Positions 1 to 9,330 of a stretch of DNA of 64,000 bases are shown piece by piece. A program made the translations under genes and the position numbers. The notes beneath the pieces are model-generated. The model did not search any database and had not been told where the DNA came from. It saw only the letters and a program-made list of their open reading frames with translations. Source of the DNA: Colwellia sp. E2M01 (GTDB taxonomy: Bacteria; Pseudomonadota; Gammaproteobacteria; Enterobacterales; Alteromonadaceae); NCBI RefSeq assembly GCF_018860585.1, contig NZ_JAHKPR010000030.1, positions 83,444 to 147,443 on the forward strand, given 5' to 3'. Positions within the stretch are counted from its first letter, which is position 1; each line of letters begins with the position of its first letter.

Positions 1-75
1 TTGGGAAGAAATTTAATCAGATTGGTATTAAATAGAATAATGCTATTAAAAGTATTGAAAAAAGCTATTCAAATA

Positions 76-116
76 AAAGGTGCAAGCAAAAAGACTATTG
101 TTTAGCACCTTTTTTT
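76..116. terminator. Probable bidirectional terminator upstream of the Maf gene's 3' end
   Basis: AAAAGGTGC (76-84) pairs with GCACCTTTT (105-113), and a T run continues to 116. The loop is long (20 nt), so the hairpin is not ideal. It sits just before the 3' end of the leftward Maf gene and follows what may be the end of a rightward gene lying outside the window. The position suits a shared terminator for converging transcripts. The remaining bases 1-75 hold only short open frames ending at several stops, and no protein could be identified there. Confidence 0.55.
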
Positions 117-134
117 AATTACTATTTCTAATCG

Positions 135-734
135 TTAAGACACTTTGCTTTGTTCGGCTAATACGTCAATGCCATGTATTTTTAAAAGCGCAACAAGTTT
201 AATTAGCGGTAATCCTATTAAAGTATTTGGATCATCACCTTCGAGTTTATTAAATAAACAAATACCTAAACCTTCACTTTTAAAGCTGCCCGCGCAATTG
301 TAAGGTTGCTCTGCGTTAAGGTAGTTCTCTATTTCCGTTAAACTTAGTTTATTAAAGTGGACAATAAAAGGTTCAACTAATGAAGCTGTTTTCTCTGTTT
401 CACTGTCATAAACACATAAGCCCGTGTAAAAAGTGATACTCTTACCGCTAAATTTAGTTAATTGTTTTACACCGTTTTCAAAAGTATGAGGCTTACCTAA
501 AATTTCACCCTCACATACTGCCACTTGATCTGAGCCGATAATTAAAGCATTCGCGTATTGTGTAGTAACCGCTTTTGCTTTTTCAATTGCAAGGCGCTCA
601 ACTAATGCTTGTGGGCTTTCAGTTAGTTTCGCTGTTTCATCAATATCAGGTTTTGCGCACTCAAAAGGGAGTTGTAGTTTTTCTAAAATAACTTTACGAA
701 AAGGGGAGGTTGAACCAAGAACCAAAGTTTTCAT
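135..734 (-). CDS. yceF: Maf-family nucleotide pyrophosphatase, YceF type (7-methyl-GTP pyrophosphatase)
   Basis: A cytosolic house-cleaning enzyme that hydrolyses modified nucleoside triphosphates to monophosphates; the E. coli YceF subgroup prefers 7-methyl-GTP. The Maf signature LGSTSPFRK lies at the N-terminus, followed by an IDE motif near residue 31, IIGSDQV with the likely catalytic Asp69, and the late segments CAGSFKSEG and DPNTLIGLPL typical of YceF. The start chosen is the ATG at 734: the open frame extends 8 codons upstream, but family members begin at MxxLxLGSTSP. It is 199 aa, the family size. It is divergent from yceD, as in E. coli. Confidence 0.93.
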   Translation of the reverse strand: MKTLVLGSTSPFRKVILEKLQLPFECAKPDIDETAKLTESPQALVERLAIEKAKAVTTQYANALIIGSDQVAVCEGEILGKPHTFENGVKQLTKFSGKSITFYTGLCVYDSETEKTASLVEPFIVHFNKLSLTEIENYLNAEQPYNCAGSFKSEGLGICLFNKLEGDDPNTLIGLPLIKLVALLKIHGIDVLAEQSKVS

Positions 735-975
735 GTTTATCCTTTTATTTAAGCTCAAATTATATTTGCGACGATCTAATTATGATCAATATATGATCTT
801 TTAAAAAATAGATTAAGCCGTTATAATACTCAGACTTTATTTTGCCAGCGATTGACAAAGAAATATCTAATAATTCATTAATTAGTAGTATTATTGCATC
901 TATCTGAAGTTTTTAAACAAAATAGTGCAATTTTCTTTTGACACTTGGCTGCAGGGACTATATTATGCGCGCCTT

Positions 976-1488
976 ATGCAGAATCTTAAACTTCCAATAA
1001 CAATTAATCCATCCCGTAGTGCACAGCGTAGACTTGTGTGTGAAGGCGTGTGTAAATTGTCGGATATGACTCGACTGCTTGCTGAGTGCGAAAGCAGAAG
1101 CGAGCATGTTCAAGTTAGTGTTAAGTTTGATGTTGATGAACGTGGTTTGACAGTAATGTCTGGCACAGCATCGACATTAGTTGCATTAACTTGTCAGCGG
1201 TGTAACGAAAGTTTTGATCAGTTACTTGAAGTAGAGTTTGCTTTTAGTCCTGCCAAAAATGAGGAAGCAGCTGAAAAAATTCCGTCATATTATGACGTAG
1301 TAGAGTTAGATGAAAATGGCGAAGTAAATTTACGTGATTTAGTGGAAGAAGAGTTAATACTCACCATTCCTTTAATCCCGCGGCATAAAATTCAAGATTG
1401 TTCAGCTGATGCTGATTCAGTTTGGGGTGAATTGCCAGAAGAAGTTGAAAAACCAAATCCATTTGATGTATTAAAACAATTTAAATAG
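976..1488 (+). CDS. yceD: YceD / DUF177 family protein (23S rRNA accumulation protein)
   Basis: A small conserved protein encoded next to rpmF in most bacteria and linked to 23S rRNA accumulation; its biochemical role is not established. The sequence begins MQNLKLPITINPSRSAQRR, matching the usual YceD start, so the ATG at 976 is preferred over the GTG at 925 that opens the same frame. A CQRC pair (Cys73, Cys76) sits in the middle, and an acidic stretch with LRDLVEEELIL follows, both hallmarks of the family. The protein is 170 aa. It is the first gene of the yceD-rpmF-plsX run, 48 bp before rpmF. Confidence 0.92.
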   Translation: MQNLKLPITINPSRSAQRRLVCEGVCKLSDMTRLLAECESRSEHVQVSVKFDVDERGLTVMSGTASTLVALTCQRCNESFDQLLEVEFAFSPAKNEEAAEKIPSYYDVVELDENGEVNLRDLVEEELILTIPLIPRHKIQDCSADADSVWGELPEEVEKPNPFDVLKQFK

Positions 1489-1536
1489 TTAAAAAGCATT
1501 ATGCCTTTTAACTTACAACCGACTTAGGAGTAACTC

Positions 1537-1707
1537 ATGGCAGTTCAAAAAAGCAAAAAGTCTCGTTCAAGACGTGGCATGCGCCGTTCACATGATGCAA
1601 TAACACCAGAAAACTTATCAGTAGATCCAGTATCAGGTGAAACGCATCGTCGTCACCACGTAACTGCTGATGGCTTTTACAAAGGCGTTAAAGTAATCGC
1701 TAGCTAA
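1537..1707 (+). CDS. rpmF: 50S ribosomal protein L32
   Basis: A 56-aa very basic protein starting [20 protein letters not shown] and ending [11 protein letters not shown], which is unmistakably bacterial L32 of the large ribosomal subunit. It is of the zinc-free type with no Cys pairs. A strong ribosome binding site (TAGGAG, 1526-1531) lies 5 bp before the ATG. It sits between yceD and plsX, the near-universal arrangement that couples ribosome and lipid synthesis genes. Confidence 0.98.
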   Translation: MAVQKSKKSRSRRGMRRSHDAITPENLSVDPVSGETHRRHHVTADGFYKGVKVIAS

Positions 1708-1749
1708 GCGGTTACTTCGCTATATAAAAATAGTTTAGGCTTATCTCGT

Positions 1750-2799
1750 TTGAGCTTAAATAGTAATCTAACCATAGCGTTAGATGTTATGGGGGGCGAT
1801 CAAGGCCCCTTTATAACAATTTCTTCTGCAATAATGGCAATTAAAAAATGGCCTAACTTGCACCTAATCTTATGTGGTGATGAAGACATCATTACAGATA
1901 TTCTAATTCGTTTAAAAATCCCCAAAGATAAATTAGTCACACACACACAGCTAACTATTTTTCCGACAACTGAAATAGTAAATATGTCGGACAAACCTAT
2001 TGTCGCCCTAAGAAATAAAAAAGATTCATCAATGCGTAAAGCGCTTGATCTTGTTCATGATGGACGGGCACAGGCTTGTGTCAGTGCCGGTAATACCGGA
2101 GCACTATTGTCTATTGCTCATTTCGTTCTTAAGAATATACCTGGAGTAGAGCGCCCAGCATTAATTTCTTCATTACCGACCCACGATAAAGAAAAACATG
2201 TATTTATGTTAGATTTAGGCGCTAATGTATTTTGTGACTCTCACGTGTTATATCAATTTGGTCTCATGGGATCTGTTATGGCGGAGCAGGTCGATGGTAT
2301 TGAAAAGCCACGAATTGCTTTACTGAATATGGGTGAAGAAGATATTAAAGGCAGTGATCATATTAAATTAGCGGCTGTTGAATTAAGCGAAGATAAAGAT
2401 ATTAATTATGTCGGGTTTATCGAAGGTTGTGATATTTTCTCTAATAAAGCTGATGTTATTGTTTGTGATGGCTTTGTAGGTAATGTAGCGTTAAAAACCT
2501 GTGAAGGTGTCGCCAGATTAGTTTATCAAAAATCTAAAACAGCCTTTAGTGCAAGTTTATTAGCTAAATTATTTGGCTCGTTAATCAAACCGAGCTTTAA
2601 AAGGTTGTTTAAAACCATGAACCCTGATCAGTACAATGGTGCCAGTTTAATTGGTTTACGCGGTATTGTCGTAAAAAGTCATGGTAATGCAAACTCTCAA
2701 GCGTTTTTGGCGGCGATAGAAGAAGCAATAAAAGAAGTTGAAAGACAAGTACCCGAGAAAATTAAAAGCTCAATAGAGTTTGGTCTAGCGAATAAGTAA
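1750..2799 (+). CDS. plsX: Phosphate acyltransferase PlsX
   Basis: Converts acyl-ACP and phosphate to acyl-phosphate, the donor used by PlsY in the first step of phospholipid synthesis; a peripheral membrane enzyme. Family marks are ALDVMGGDQGP near the N-terminus, VSAGNTGALL, MLDLGANV, NMGEEDIKG and VCDGFVGNVALK. The length (349 aa) is normal. The start is a TTG at 1750, since no ATG precedes the conserved DVMGGD segment. rpmF lies 42 bp upstream. The expected next gene, fabH, is not present. Confidence 0.96.
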   Translation: MSLNSNLTIALDVMGGDQGPFITISSAIMAIKKWPNLHLILCGDEDIITDILIRLKIPKDKLVTHTQLTIFPTTEIVNMSDKPIVALRNKKDSSMRKALDLVHDGRAQACVSAGNTGALLSIAHFVLKNIPGVERPALISSLPTHDKEKHVFMLDLGANVFCDSHVLYQFGLMGSVMAEQVDGIEKPRIALLNMGEEDIKGSDHIKLAAVELSEDKDINYVGFIEGCDIFSNKADVIVCDGFVGNVALKTCEGVARLVYQKSKTAFSASLLAKLFGSLIKPSFKRLFKTMNPDQYNGASLIGLRGIVVKSHGNANSQAFLAAIEEAIKEVERQVPEKIKSSIEFGLANK

Positions 2800-2975
2800 A
2801 GAAACTTATTCTTATAAACTTTGTCATCAAAAACGATATAAGAATAAATTACGTAAACAACAAAACTATGGCAAAAATAACTAGTGAAATGTTAAGCACT
2901 AAACTCTGCCAGCATCGATAAATAAAAATTAAGTTATACAAACCTTTATTAACAAAAACTAAATAGAGTATTAAT
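2800..2975. other. Intergenic gap where fabH is usually found
   Basis: This 176-bp AT-rich gap separates plsX from fabD. It contains a 10-bp inverted repeat (TTATTCTTAT at 2806-2815, ATAAGAATAA at 2838-2847) without a following T run, so it is at most a weak attenuator. I found no recognisable remnant of a ketoacyl synthase III gene. Confidence 0.5.
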
Positions 2976-3914
2976 ATGCAACATAAATTAGCATTCGTTT
3001 TCCCAGGGCAAGGTTCGCAAACCGTAGCTATGCTTAGTGACTTTGCAGAAAATAGTATTGTACAAACTACTTTTGCAGAAGCGTCAAAAGCATTAGGTTA
3101 TGATTTATGGCAATTGGTCGCAGAAGGACCCGCTGAAAAATTGAATCAAACAAACTTTACTCAACCGGCATTATTAACTGCGAGTGTCGCATTATGGCGT
3201 GTTTGGCAAGATGAATCTGATGTTATTCCAGATGTAATGGCGGGTCATAGTTTAGGTGAGTATTCTGCATTAGTTTGTGCCGGTGTAATATCATTGAGCG
3301 ATGCAGTTGTCTTAGTGGAAAAACGCGGTGAGTTTATGCAAGCCTGCGTTCCAGCTGGTGTTGGCGCTATGGCTGCAGTTATTGGTTTAGAAGACACAGC
3401 TATTATTAATGCTTGTGAGCAAGCTAAAGAATCTCAAGTTGTATCAGCTGTTAACTTTAACTCGCCAGGTCAAGTCGTTATTGCAGGCCATAAAGAAGCA
3501 GTTGAAAGAGCAGGTGAACTATGTAAAACCGCAGGGGCAAAGCGTGTTTTACCATTACCAGTAAGTGTTCCATCTCATTGCGCTCTAATGAGCGATGCAG
3601 CAACCAAGTTAGCTGTAGAGCTTGATAATATTACATTTAATGTACCATTAATTGATGTTGTTAATAATGTTGATGTCGCAAGTGAATCAACACCAGAAGC
3701 AATTAAGTCGGCATTAGTAAAACAATTATATTCGCCAGTTCGTTGGAGTGAAACTATTAGCCAATTAGCCGCTGATGGAATCGAAAAAGTTATAGAAGTA
3801 GGCCCAGGTAAAGTTTTACAAGGCTTAAACAAACGTATAGATAAGTCGTTAAGTAGTACAAGCTTTAATACGCTTGACTCATTACAACAAACAAAAGATT
3901 TAATTAACGGTTAA
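2976..3914 (+). CDS. fabD: Malonyl-CoA:ACP transacylase
   Basis: Transfers malonyl from CoA to acyl carrier protein, supplying the extender unit for type II fatty-acid synthesis in the cytosol. Visible features are FPGQGSQ (residues 9-15), the nucleophile elbow GHSLGE with Ser92, and SVPSHCALM with His201, completing the Ser-His pair at the same numbering as E. coli FabD. VGPGKVLQGLNKRI near the C-terminus is also typical. It is 312 aa. It lies directly upstream of fabG with a 56-bp gap. Confidence 0.97.
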   Translation: MQHKLAFVFPGQGSQTVAMLSDFAENSIVQTTFAEASKALGYDLWQLVAEGPAEKLNQTNFTQPALLTASVALWRVWQDESDVIPDVMAGHSLGEYSALVCAGVISLSDAVVLVEKRGEFMQACVPAGVGAMAAVIGLEDTAIINACEQAKESQVVSAVNFNSPGQVVIAGHKEAVERAGELCKTAGAKRVLPLPVSVPSHCALMSDAATKLAVELDNITFNVPLIDVVNNVDVASESTPEAIKSALVKQLYSPVRWSETISQLAADGIEKVIEVGPGKVLQGLNKRIDKSLSSTSFNTLDSLQQTKDLING

Positions 3915-3970
3915 TTAACCCTTTTGTTTGGCTATAGATCGTAAATAAAATAAAAAGAGTAGGTAATAAT

Positions 3971-4717
3971 ATGTTTTCTTTAGAAGGTAAAATAGCTTTA
4001 GTTACAGGCGCAAGCCGTGGTATTGGTAAAGCAATTGCTACACAATTACAAGCCTTAGGAGCTACAGTAATTGGCACAGCTACATCTGAAAATGGTGCTA
4101 ACAACATTACTCAATACTTAACTGCTGATAATGGCAGTGGTATGGGCTTGGTATTAAATGTTACGAGTGATGAATCTATTGCTGATATGTTTACAGCAAT
4201 TAAAGATGCGTACGGTTCTATTGATATTTTAGTAAATAATGCAGGTATCACTCGTGATAACCTATTCATGCGTATGAAAGACGATGAATGGACTGATATT
4301 ATTGAAACTAACTTAACGTCAGTGTTTAAAGTAAGTAAAGCGGCTGTTCGTCCTATGATGAAAAAGCGCACAGGTCGTATTATTAATATCGGCTCAGTTG
4401 TTGGCACTATGGGTAACGCAGGTCAAGTAAACTATGCAACAGCCAAAGCAGGCTTATTAGGTTTTACCAAAGCGTTAGCGCGCGAAGTTGCTTCTCGTGG
4501 TATTACGGTAAATACTGTTGCACCAGGCTTTATAGATACTGATATGACGCAAACGTTAACGGATGAGCAGAAAGAAGGAATTTTTTCACAAGTACCAGCT
4601 AACCGTTTAGGTAAACCAGAAGAAATTGCGAGTACTGTAGCGTTTTTAGCTTCTGATGCTGCGGCTTATGTTACCGGTGAAACTATCCATGTTAATGGTG
4701 GTATGTATATGGTGTAA
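3971..4717 (+). CDS. fabG: 3-oxoacyl-[ACP] reductase
   Basis: An NADPH-dependent short-chain dehydrogenase that reduces 3-ketoacyl-ACP in the elongation cycle. The Rossmann motif TGASRGIGKA is at residues 12-21, NNAG near 89-92, and the catalytic triad is Ser142, Tyr155 and Lys159 (YATAK). The NPG-type loop is NTVAPGFIDTDM, and the protein ends in HVNGGMYMV. It is 248 aa, close to the 244 of E. coli. Its place in the fabD-fabG-acpP-fabF order is canonical. Confidence 0.97.
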   Translation: MFSLEGKIALVTGASRGIGKAIATQLQALGATVIGTATSENGANNITQYLTADNGSGMGLVLNVTSDESIADMFTAIKDAYGSIDILVNNAGITRDNLFMRMKDDEWTDIIETNLTSVFKVSKAAVRPMMKKRTGRIINIGSVVGTMGNAGQVNYATAKAGLLGFTKALAREVASRGITVNTVAPGFIDTDMTQTLTDEQKEGIFSQVPANRLGKPEEIASTVAFLASDAAAYVTGETIHVNGGMYMV

Positions 4718-4876
4718 GCCTCTATTTTTAAGGCTTGCATTGTTTTTTAATGATATTTTCAATTGCATAACAGGTTTGACCAGTTTAAAAAAGTGAATTA
4801 GATGCTTGCATGGCAGGCTATTGCCGAATACACTACACGCAATTTGAAAAACTGTACTTTCAGTAAAGGAAATAAA

Positions 4877-5110
4877 ATGAGTAATATCGAAGAACGCGTA
4901 AAAAAAATCACAGTTGAACAACTAGGTGTTAGTGAAGCAGAAGTTAAAATTGATTCATCATTTGTTGATGATTTAGGTGCTGACTCACTAGATACAGTTG
5001 AATTAGTTATGGCGTTAGAAGAAGAATTTGATACTGAAATTCCTGACGAAGAAGCAGAAAAAATCACTACTGTTCAAGCAGCTATTGATTACGTTACTGC
5101 TAACCAGTAA
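4877..5110 (+). CDS. acpP: Acyl carrier protein
   Basis: The 77-aa acidic carrier of growing acyl chains. The phosphopantetheine attachment site is Ser37 in the motif [12 protein letters not shown]. The sequence starts [11 protein letters not shown], nearly identical to other gammaproteobacterial AcpP. The ATG at 4877 is chosen over an in-frame upstream ATG at 4802 because of this conserved start and the AAAGGA ribosome binding site at 4865-4870. A strong terminator follows. Confidence 0.98.
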   Translation: MSNIEERVKKITVEQLGVSEAEVKIDSSFVDDLGADSLDTVELVMALEEEFDTEIPDEEAEKITTVQAAIDYVTANQ

Positions 5111-5116
5111 TTGTTA

Positions 5117-5190
5117 TTAAGTTTGATTAAATCAAACTTAAAAAAATAATAAAAGCGGTATACTTTATTACAAGTGACCGCTTTTTTTTT
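5117..5190 (+). terminator. Double hairpin terminator after acpP
   Basis: Two hairpins lie in series. The first is an 11-bp AT-rich stem (5117-5127 with 5131-5141). The second is AAAAGCGGT (5151-5159) with ACCGCTTTT (5177-5185), followed by T residues to 5190. The second has the classic GC stem plus T run of a Rho-independent terminator. It probably limits read-through from the highly expressed acpP into fabF. Confidence 0.85.
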
Positions 5191-5300
5191 ATGTCTACGT
5201 TGACGATATTACCTAATACAAAATAGAGCCGATATTAATTCGAGATCTGCATTAGGTTCATATTCGGTCATATAATTATACTTTCGGAGACCGCGCTGTT

Positions 5301-6539
5301 ATGAGACGTGTAGTAGTTACAGGTATGGGCATGATAAGTCCATTAGCCAACACAGCAGAAGAAACATGGCAAAATTTGCTACTTGGTAAAAGTGGCATAG
5401 GTAATATTGAGCATTTTGATACTACGGATTACCCAACAAAATTTGCAGGTTTAGTGAAAGACTTTGACGCACAAAATTATATGGAACGAAAAGAAGCCAA
5501 AAAAATGGATCTTTTTATTCAATATGGCATTGCGGCAGGTATTCAAGCGTTTAATGACTCTGGTCTTGAAGTTAGTGAGCAAAATGCACCTCGTATAGGG
5601 GTTGCTATTGGCTCTGGTATTGGCGGTTTAGGTTTGATTGAAGAAAATCATACTAAATTGTTAAATACAGGCGGTAACCCGCGTAAATTATCTCCATTTT
5701 TTGTACCATCAACGATCATCAACATGATTGCCGGTCATTTATCAATTATGTGTGGCTTACAAGGGCCTAATATTGCTATTACTACTGCTTGTACTAGTGG
5801 TGTTCATAACATAGGTCACGCTGCACGTATGATCGCTTATGGTGATGCTGACGCAATGGTTGCTGGTGGTGCTGAAAAAGCGTCAACTACGTTAGGTATG
5901 GGCGGTTTTGGTGCGGCACGTGCCTTATCGCGTCGTAACGATGATCCACAAGCTGCATCTCGTCCTTGGGATAAAGACCGTGATGGTTTTGTATTAGGTG
6001 ATGGTGCTGGGGTTATTGTTGTTGAGGAATATGAGCACGCTAAAGCACGTGGTGCTAAAATTTATGCTGAGCTTGTTGGTTTTGGTATGAGCGGTGATGC
6101 TTATCACATGACATCACCACCAGAAAATGGCGATGGCGCGGCGCGTGCTATGCAAAATGCTATAAACGACGCTAAAGTTGATATCAGTAAAATTGGTTAC
6201 ATCAATGCACATGGTACTTCAACTAACGCCGGTGATATTGCTGAAACAAATGCTGTTAAATCTGTTTTTGGTGAGCAAGCTTATAATGTACTTATGGGCT
6301 CAACTAAATCAATGACGGGTCATTTATTAGGTGCTGCAGGTTCAATAGAAGCTATTTTTAGTATTCAAGCATTAGTGAATAACCAAGTACCGCCAACCAT
6401 TAATTTAGATAATCCAGGCGAAGGCTGTGATTTGGATTATATTGCTGGTTCAGCACGTGATATTGAACTTGACTATGTACTTTGTAACTCATTTGGTTTT
6501 GGTGGCACAAACGGCTCATTGATCTTTAAGAAAGTTTAA
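5301..6539 (+). CDS. fabF: Beta-ketoacyl-ACP synthase II
   Basis: Condenses acyl-ACP with malonyl-ACP; the KAS II isozyme sets unsaturated chain length and its temperature response in E. coli. The Cys-His-His active site is visible: Cys164 in TTACTSG, His304 in NAHGTST and His341 in [11 protein letters not shown], with Lys336. The end is [15 protein letters not shown]. It is 412 aa, as expected. It is separated from acpP by a terminator and 190 bp, so it probably has its own promoter. It is a useful internal reference for the degenerate ketosynthase-like protein at 62683-63765. Confidence 0.97.
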   Translation: MRRVVVTGMGMISPLANTAEETWQNLLLGKSGIGNIEHFDTTDYPTKFAGLVKDFDAQNYMERKEAKKMDLFIQYGIAAGIQAFNDSGLEVSEQNAPRIGVAIGSGIGGLGLIEENHTKLLNTGGNPRKLSPFFVPSTIINMIAGHLSIMCGLQGPNIAITTACTSGVHNIGHAARMIAYGDADAMVAGGAEKASTTLGMGGFGAARALSRRNDDPQAASRPWDKDRDGFVLGDGAGVIVVEEYEHAKARGAKIYAELVGFGMSGDAYHMTSPPENGDGAARAMQNAINDAKVDISKIGYINAHGTSTNAGDIAETNAVKSVFGEQAYNVLMGSTKSMTGHLLGAAGSIEAIFSIQALVNNQVPPTINLDNPGEGCDLDYIAGSARDIELDYVLCNSFGFGGTNGSLIFKKV

Positions 6540-6611
6540 TCTGTCAGAGTTAACAATCGTAATAATGTCGATTGAAATCTGGTTATTTAAATGACTTGTA
6601 AAAGTCAGAGT

Positions 6612-6659
6612 AAGCCTGAATACTAACCTTAATACATAAGGAAGTCTTCAGGCTTTTTT
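6612..6659 (+). terminator. Rho-independent terminator after fabF
   Basis: AAGCCTGAA (6612-6620) pairs with TTCAGGCTT (6647-6655), with T residues to 6659. A small inner hairpin, CCTT (6627-6630) with AAGG (6638-6641), lies in the loop. It is the end of the fab gene run. Confidence 0.85.
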
Positions 6660-6717
6660 ATATCATTAATTTTTAATAATTAAACGCTCTTTAAATATAT
6701 TACTATAGTGATACGAC

Positions 6718-7524
6718 ATGAAATTTTGCTCTATAAATGGTCAACAACAAACTAAAATAGCAATTAATGATAGAGGATTATCTTACGGCGATGGTTTATT
6801 TACCACCGCTAAAATTGCTGCGGGTAAAGTCATGTTATTAGCAAAGCATGTTGAGCGTTTAATTGATGGTTGCCAGAAATTAAAGATCCCCCTGCCAGAT
6901 GATGTAAATTTAACACAAGAGTTAAGCCAAGTTGCCCAACCTTATGCTAGCGCTGTTTTAAAAGTAATGATCACCGCAGGAAGTGGCGGACGAGGTTATT
7001 CAAGACTTGGATTGAAAGATAACGCGACGAATATAATTATTACAGTAACTGACTTTCCGACAAATTATGCTGAAATTGCTCGCACTGGCATTAATATGGG
7101 TAATAGCGAACAACAACTTGCCTCAAGTAGTATGCTTGGTGGTATTAAACACTTAAATAGGCTTGAACAAGTATTATTAAAAGCTGAAGTTGATGAGCGC
7201 AGTGAAGACGATCTTATCGTGACTAACGTGTTAGGTAATGTCGTTGAAGCGATAAGCTCGAATGTATTTTATTGGCTAGATGGACAATTATATACCCCTG
7301 AAATTTCGACATCAGGTGTAAATGGTATTATCAGACAAGTGATTATTGAAAAAAATCCTCAGATCAACATAGTTAAAACTAAACTTTCTGAGCTTAAACA
7401 AGTACAAAGCATGTTTATTTGTAATGCGTTAATGGGCATAATACCTGTCAAAACCTATAATGAGCAGCAATTAAATCTTACGCCTGTTATTATGCTACAA
7501 CAAGAAATGAAAGGTTTGCTTTAA
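6718..7524 (+). CDS. pabC: Aminodeoxychorismate lyase
   Basis: A PLP enzyme that releases pyruvate from 4-amino-4-deoxychorismate to give p-aminobenzoate for folate. It belongs to the fold-type IV aminotransferase family: DRGLSYGDGLFTTAKI at residues 18-33, the PLP lysine probably Lys144 in GGIKHLNRLEQV, and then TNVLGNVVEAISSNVF. It is 268 aa, as in E. coli PabC. Its position between fabF and mltG is the standard gammaproteobacterial arrangement. The ATG at 6718 leaves the family motif at the normal distance from the N-terminus. Confidence 0.94.
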   Translation: MKFCSINGQQQTKIAINDRGLSYGDGLFTTAKIAAGKVMLLAKHVERLIDGCQKLKIPLPDDVNLTQELSQVAQPYASAVLKVMITAGSGGRGYSRLGLKDNATNIIITVTDFPTNYAEIARTGINMGNSEQQLASSSMLGGIKHLNRLEQVLLKAEVDERSEDDLIVTNVLGNVVEAISSNVFYWLDGQLYTPEISTSGVNGIIRQVIIEKNPQINIVKTKLSELKQVQSMFICNALMGIIPVKTYNEQQLNLTPVIMLQQEMKGLL

Positions 7525-7566
7525 GTTTATTACCTTCAATATTTATTATCACCTAAAGGAATTTGT

Positions 7567-8574
7567 GTGTTAAAAAAACTGCTTCTTATCACTTTACTGA
7601 TATTGATTGCTGCATTTACTACCCTAAGTTATCAATTTAATAATGCACTTAACCAACCTTTAACTATTAATGAGAGCGGTTTTATTAGTGTAAAACCAGG
7701 TAGTTCTATTGGCACCTTGGCTAATCAATTAATAGATAAAAAATGGCTTGATACGCCTTTATGGTTAAAAGTTTATGGTCGATTATTTCCTGAAAAAACA
7801 AAAATAAAAGCAGGAACATATTTAATTCCTAAAAGCACCAACTTAAAAGATTTATTAATACAACTTGTTGATGGCAAAGAACATCAGTTTTCGGTAACTT
7901 TAATTGAAGGTACACGTTTTAAAGATGCATTAGCTATACTTGCCGCTCATCCGCATATTAAACAAACCATTGAAGATGATACTATGAGTCAAATAGCGGC
8001 TAAAGTAGGTATTGAAGCTGAAAATCCAGAAGGGTGGTTATTTCCCGACACATATGCTTTTACTGCAGATACGCAAGATATAACCTTGCTTAAACGTGCT
8101 TACAGTAATATGCGGTCAAAATTAACTAAGTTATGGGATAGTCGAGCAGAAAACTTACCCTATAAAACGCCATACCAAGCGCTTATTATGGCTTCTATTA
8201 TTGAAAAAGAAACCAGTTATATTGCAGAGCAACCGCTTATTTCTTCAGTTTTTGTTAACCGTTTAAATAAAAGAATGCGTTTACAAACCGATCCCACAGT
8301 TATTTATGGTTTAGGCGAGCGTTATCAAGGTGATATAACCAGTGCTCATTTACGCGAGAAAACCGCATATAACACCTATAGAATAAATGGCTTACCGCCA
8401 ACACCTATTGCTATGGCAGGTTTGTCATCACTTGAGGCAACCTTAAATCCAGCGATAAGTGATTATTTTTATTTTGTAAGTGGCGGTAATGGTAAGCATG
8501 TTTTTAGTAAAACACTCAGCGAACACAATCGTGCCGTTCGTGCTTATTTAAAGCAACAAAAATTAAATAAATAA
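7567..8574 (+). CDS. mltG: Endolytic murein transglycosylase MltG
   Basis: An inner-membrane enzyme that cuts nascent peptidoglycan and is proposed to end glycan chain elongation. One membrane segment at residues 3-21 is followed by a LysM-like region and the YceG catalytic core. The likely catalytic glutamate is Glu213 in MASIIEKETSY. TDPTVIYGLGERYQGDIT and NTYRINGLPPTPIAMAG are family signatures. It is 335 aa. Translation starts at GTG (7567), with AAAGGA ten bases upstream and no better ATG. Confidence 0.95.
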   Translation: MLKKLLLITLLILIAAFTTLSYQFNNALNQPLTINESGFISVKPGSSIGTLANQLIDKKWLDTPLWLKVYGRLFPEKTKIKAGTYLIPKSTNLKDLLIQLVDGKEHQFSVTLIEGTRFKDALAILAAHPHIKQTIEDDTMSQIAAKVGIEAENPEGWLFPDTYAFTADTQDITLLKRAYSNMRSKLTKLWDSRAENLPYKTPYQALIMASIIEKETSYIAEQPLISSVFVNRLNKRMRLQTDPTVIYGLGERYQGDITSAHLREKTAYNTYRINGLPPTPIAMAGLSSLEATLNPAISDYFYFVSGGNGKHVFSKTLSEHNRAVRAYLKQQKLNK

Positions 8575-8684
8575 AGAAAGTAACAACAGTAAAAATAGAA
8601 AATATGACGATGAAAATCGATTTTAACAATTTTACTTAACTTATTTTATCATCAAACAAATCGATTAAAGGTTGAAATTCAAAT

Positions 8685-9323
8685 ATGTCTATAGGAAAGT
8701 TTATTGTTATAGAAGGCATGGAAGGTGCGGGTAAGTCATCTGCAATTACTGTTATTGAAAAAATGCTAAATGAGCAGGGAATCGAATATATTAATACCCG
8801 CGAGCCAGGAGGCACGCCATTAGCGGAGATGCTACGCGATATGGTAAAATCGGTTAGTCAGGAAGAGAAATTGACCGTAGAAACTGAGTTATTATTAATG
8901 TATGCCAGTCGTAGTCAATTACTGGCAAATAAAATATTGCCAGCGCTCGCTGCAGGAAAATGGGTCATTGGAGATCGTCATGATTTAAGCTCGCGTGCCT
9001 ACCAAGGTGGTGGTCGAGGCTTTGATGAAAACACCATGAATACGATTCGAGAAATAACTTTAAAAGGCTTTGTTCCTGATTTAACACTCTATTTAGATAT
9101 TGACCCTCATATTGGTTTATCTCGCGCTAAAGCCAGAGGCGACTTAGACAGAATTGAGTTAGAACAAATGGACTTTTTTATTAGAGTTCATAATAAATAC
9201 CGTGAATTAGCTGCGCAAGATGAATCAATCATTACAGTTGACGCCGCACAAAGTATGGCGCAAGTTCACCAAGATATAAAAAATTCAGTGTTAGCTTTTA
9301 TCACAAAAATGTCGTTAAAGTAG
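8685..9323 (+). CDS. tmk: Thymidylate kinase
   Basis: Phosphorylates dTMP to dTDP. The P-loop EGMEGAGKSS is near residue 10, REPGGTPLAE contacts the substrate, and GDRHDLSSRAYQGGGR is the DR(Y/H) region. The LID segment contains RAKARGDLDRIE. It is 212 aa, the usual length. It is 7 bp upstream of holB, so the two genes are probably translated from one message. Confidence 0.96.
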   Translation: MSIGKFIVIEGMEGAGKSSAITVIEKMLNEQGIEYINTREPGGTPLAEMLRDMVKSVSQEEKLTVETELLLMYASRSQLLANKILPALAAGKWVIGDRHDLSSRAYQGGGRGFDENTMNTIREITLKGFVPDLTLYLDIDPHIGLSRAKARGDLDRIELEQMDFFIRVHNKYRELAAQDESIITVDAAQSMAQVHQDIKNSVLAFITKMSLK

Positions 9324-9330
9324 GAAGGCT

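Noticed and set aside
1-75. Possible C-terminus of RluC or another rightward gene
   Set aside because: All three forward frames stop within the stretch, and none of the short tails could be matched to a known protein.
4646-5067. Minus-strand open frames across fabG/acpP
   Set aside because: They are antisense shadows of acpP and fabG, with no binding site and no conserved sequence.
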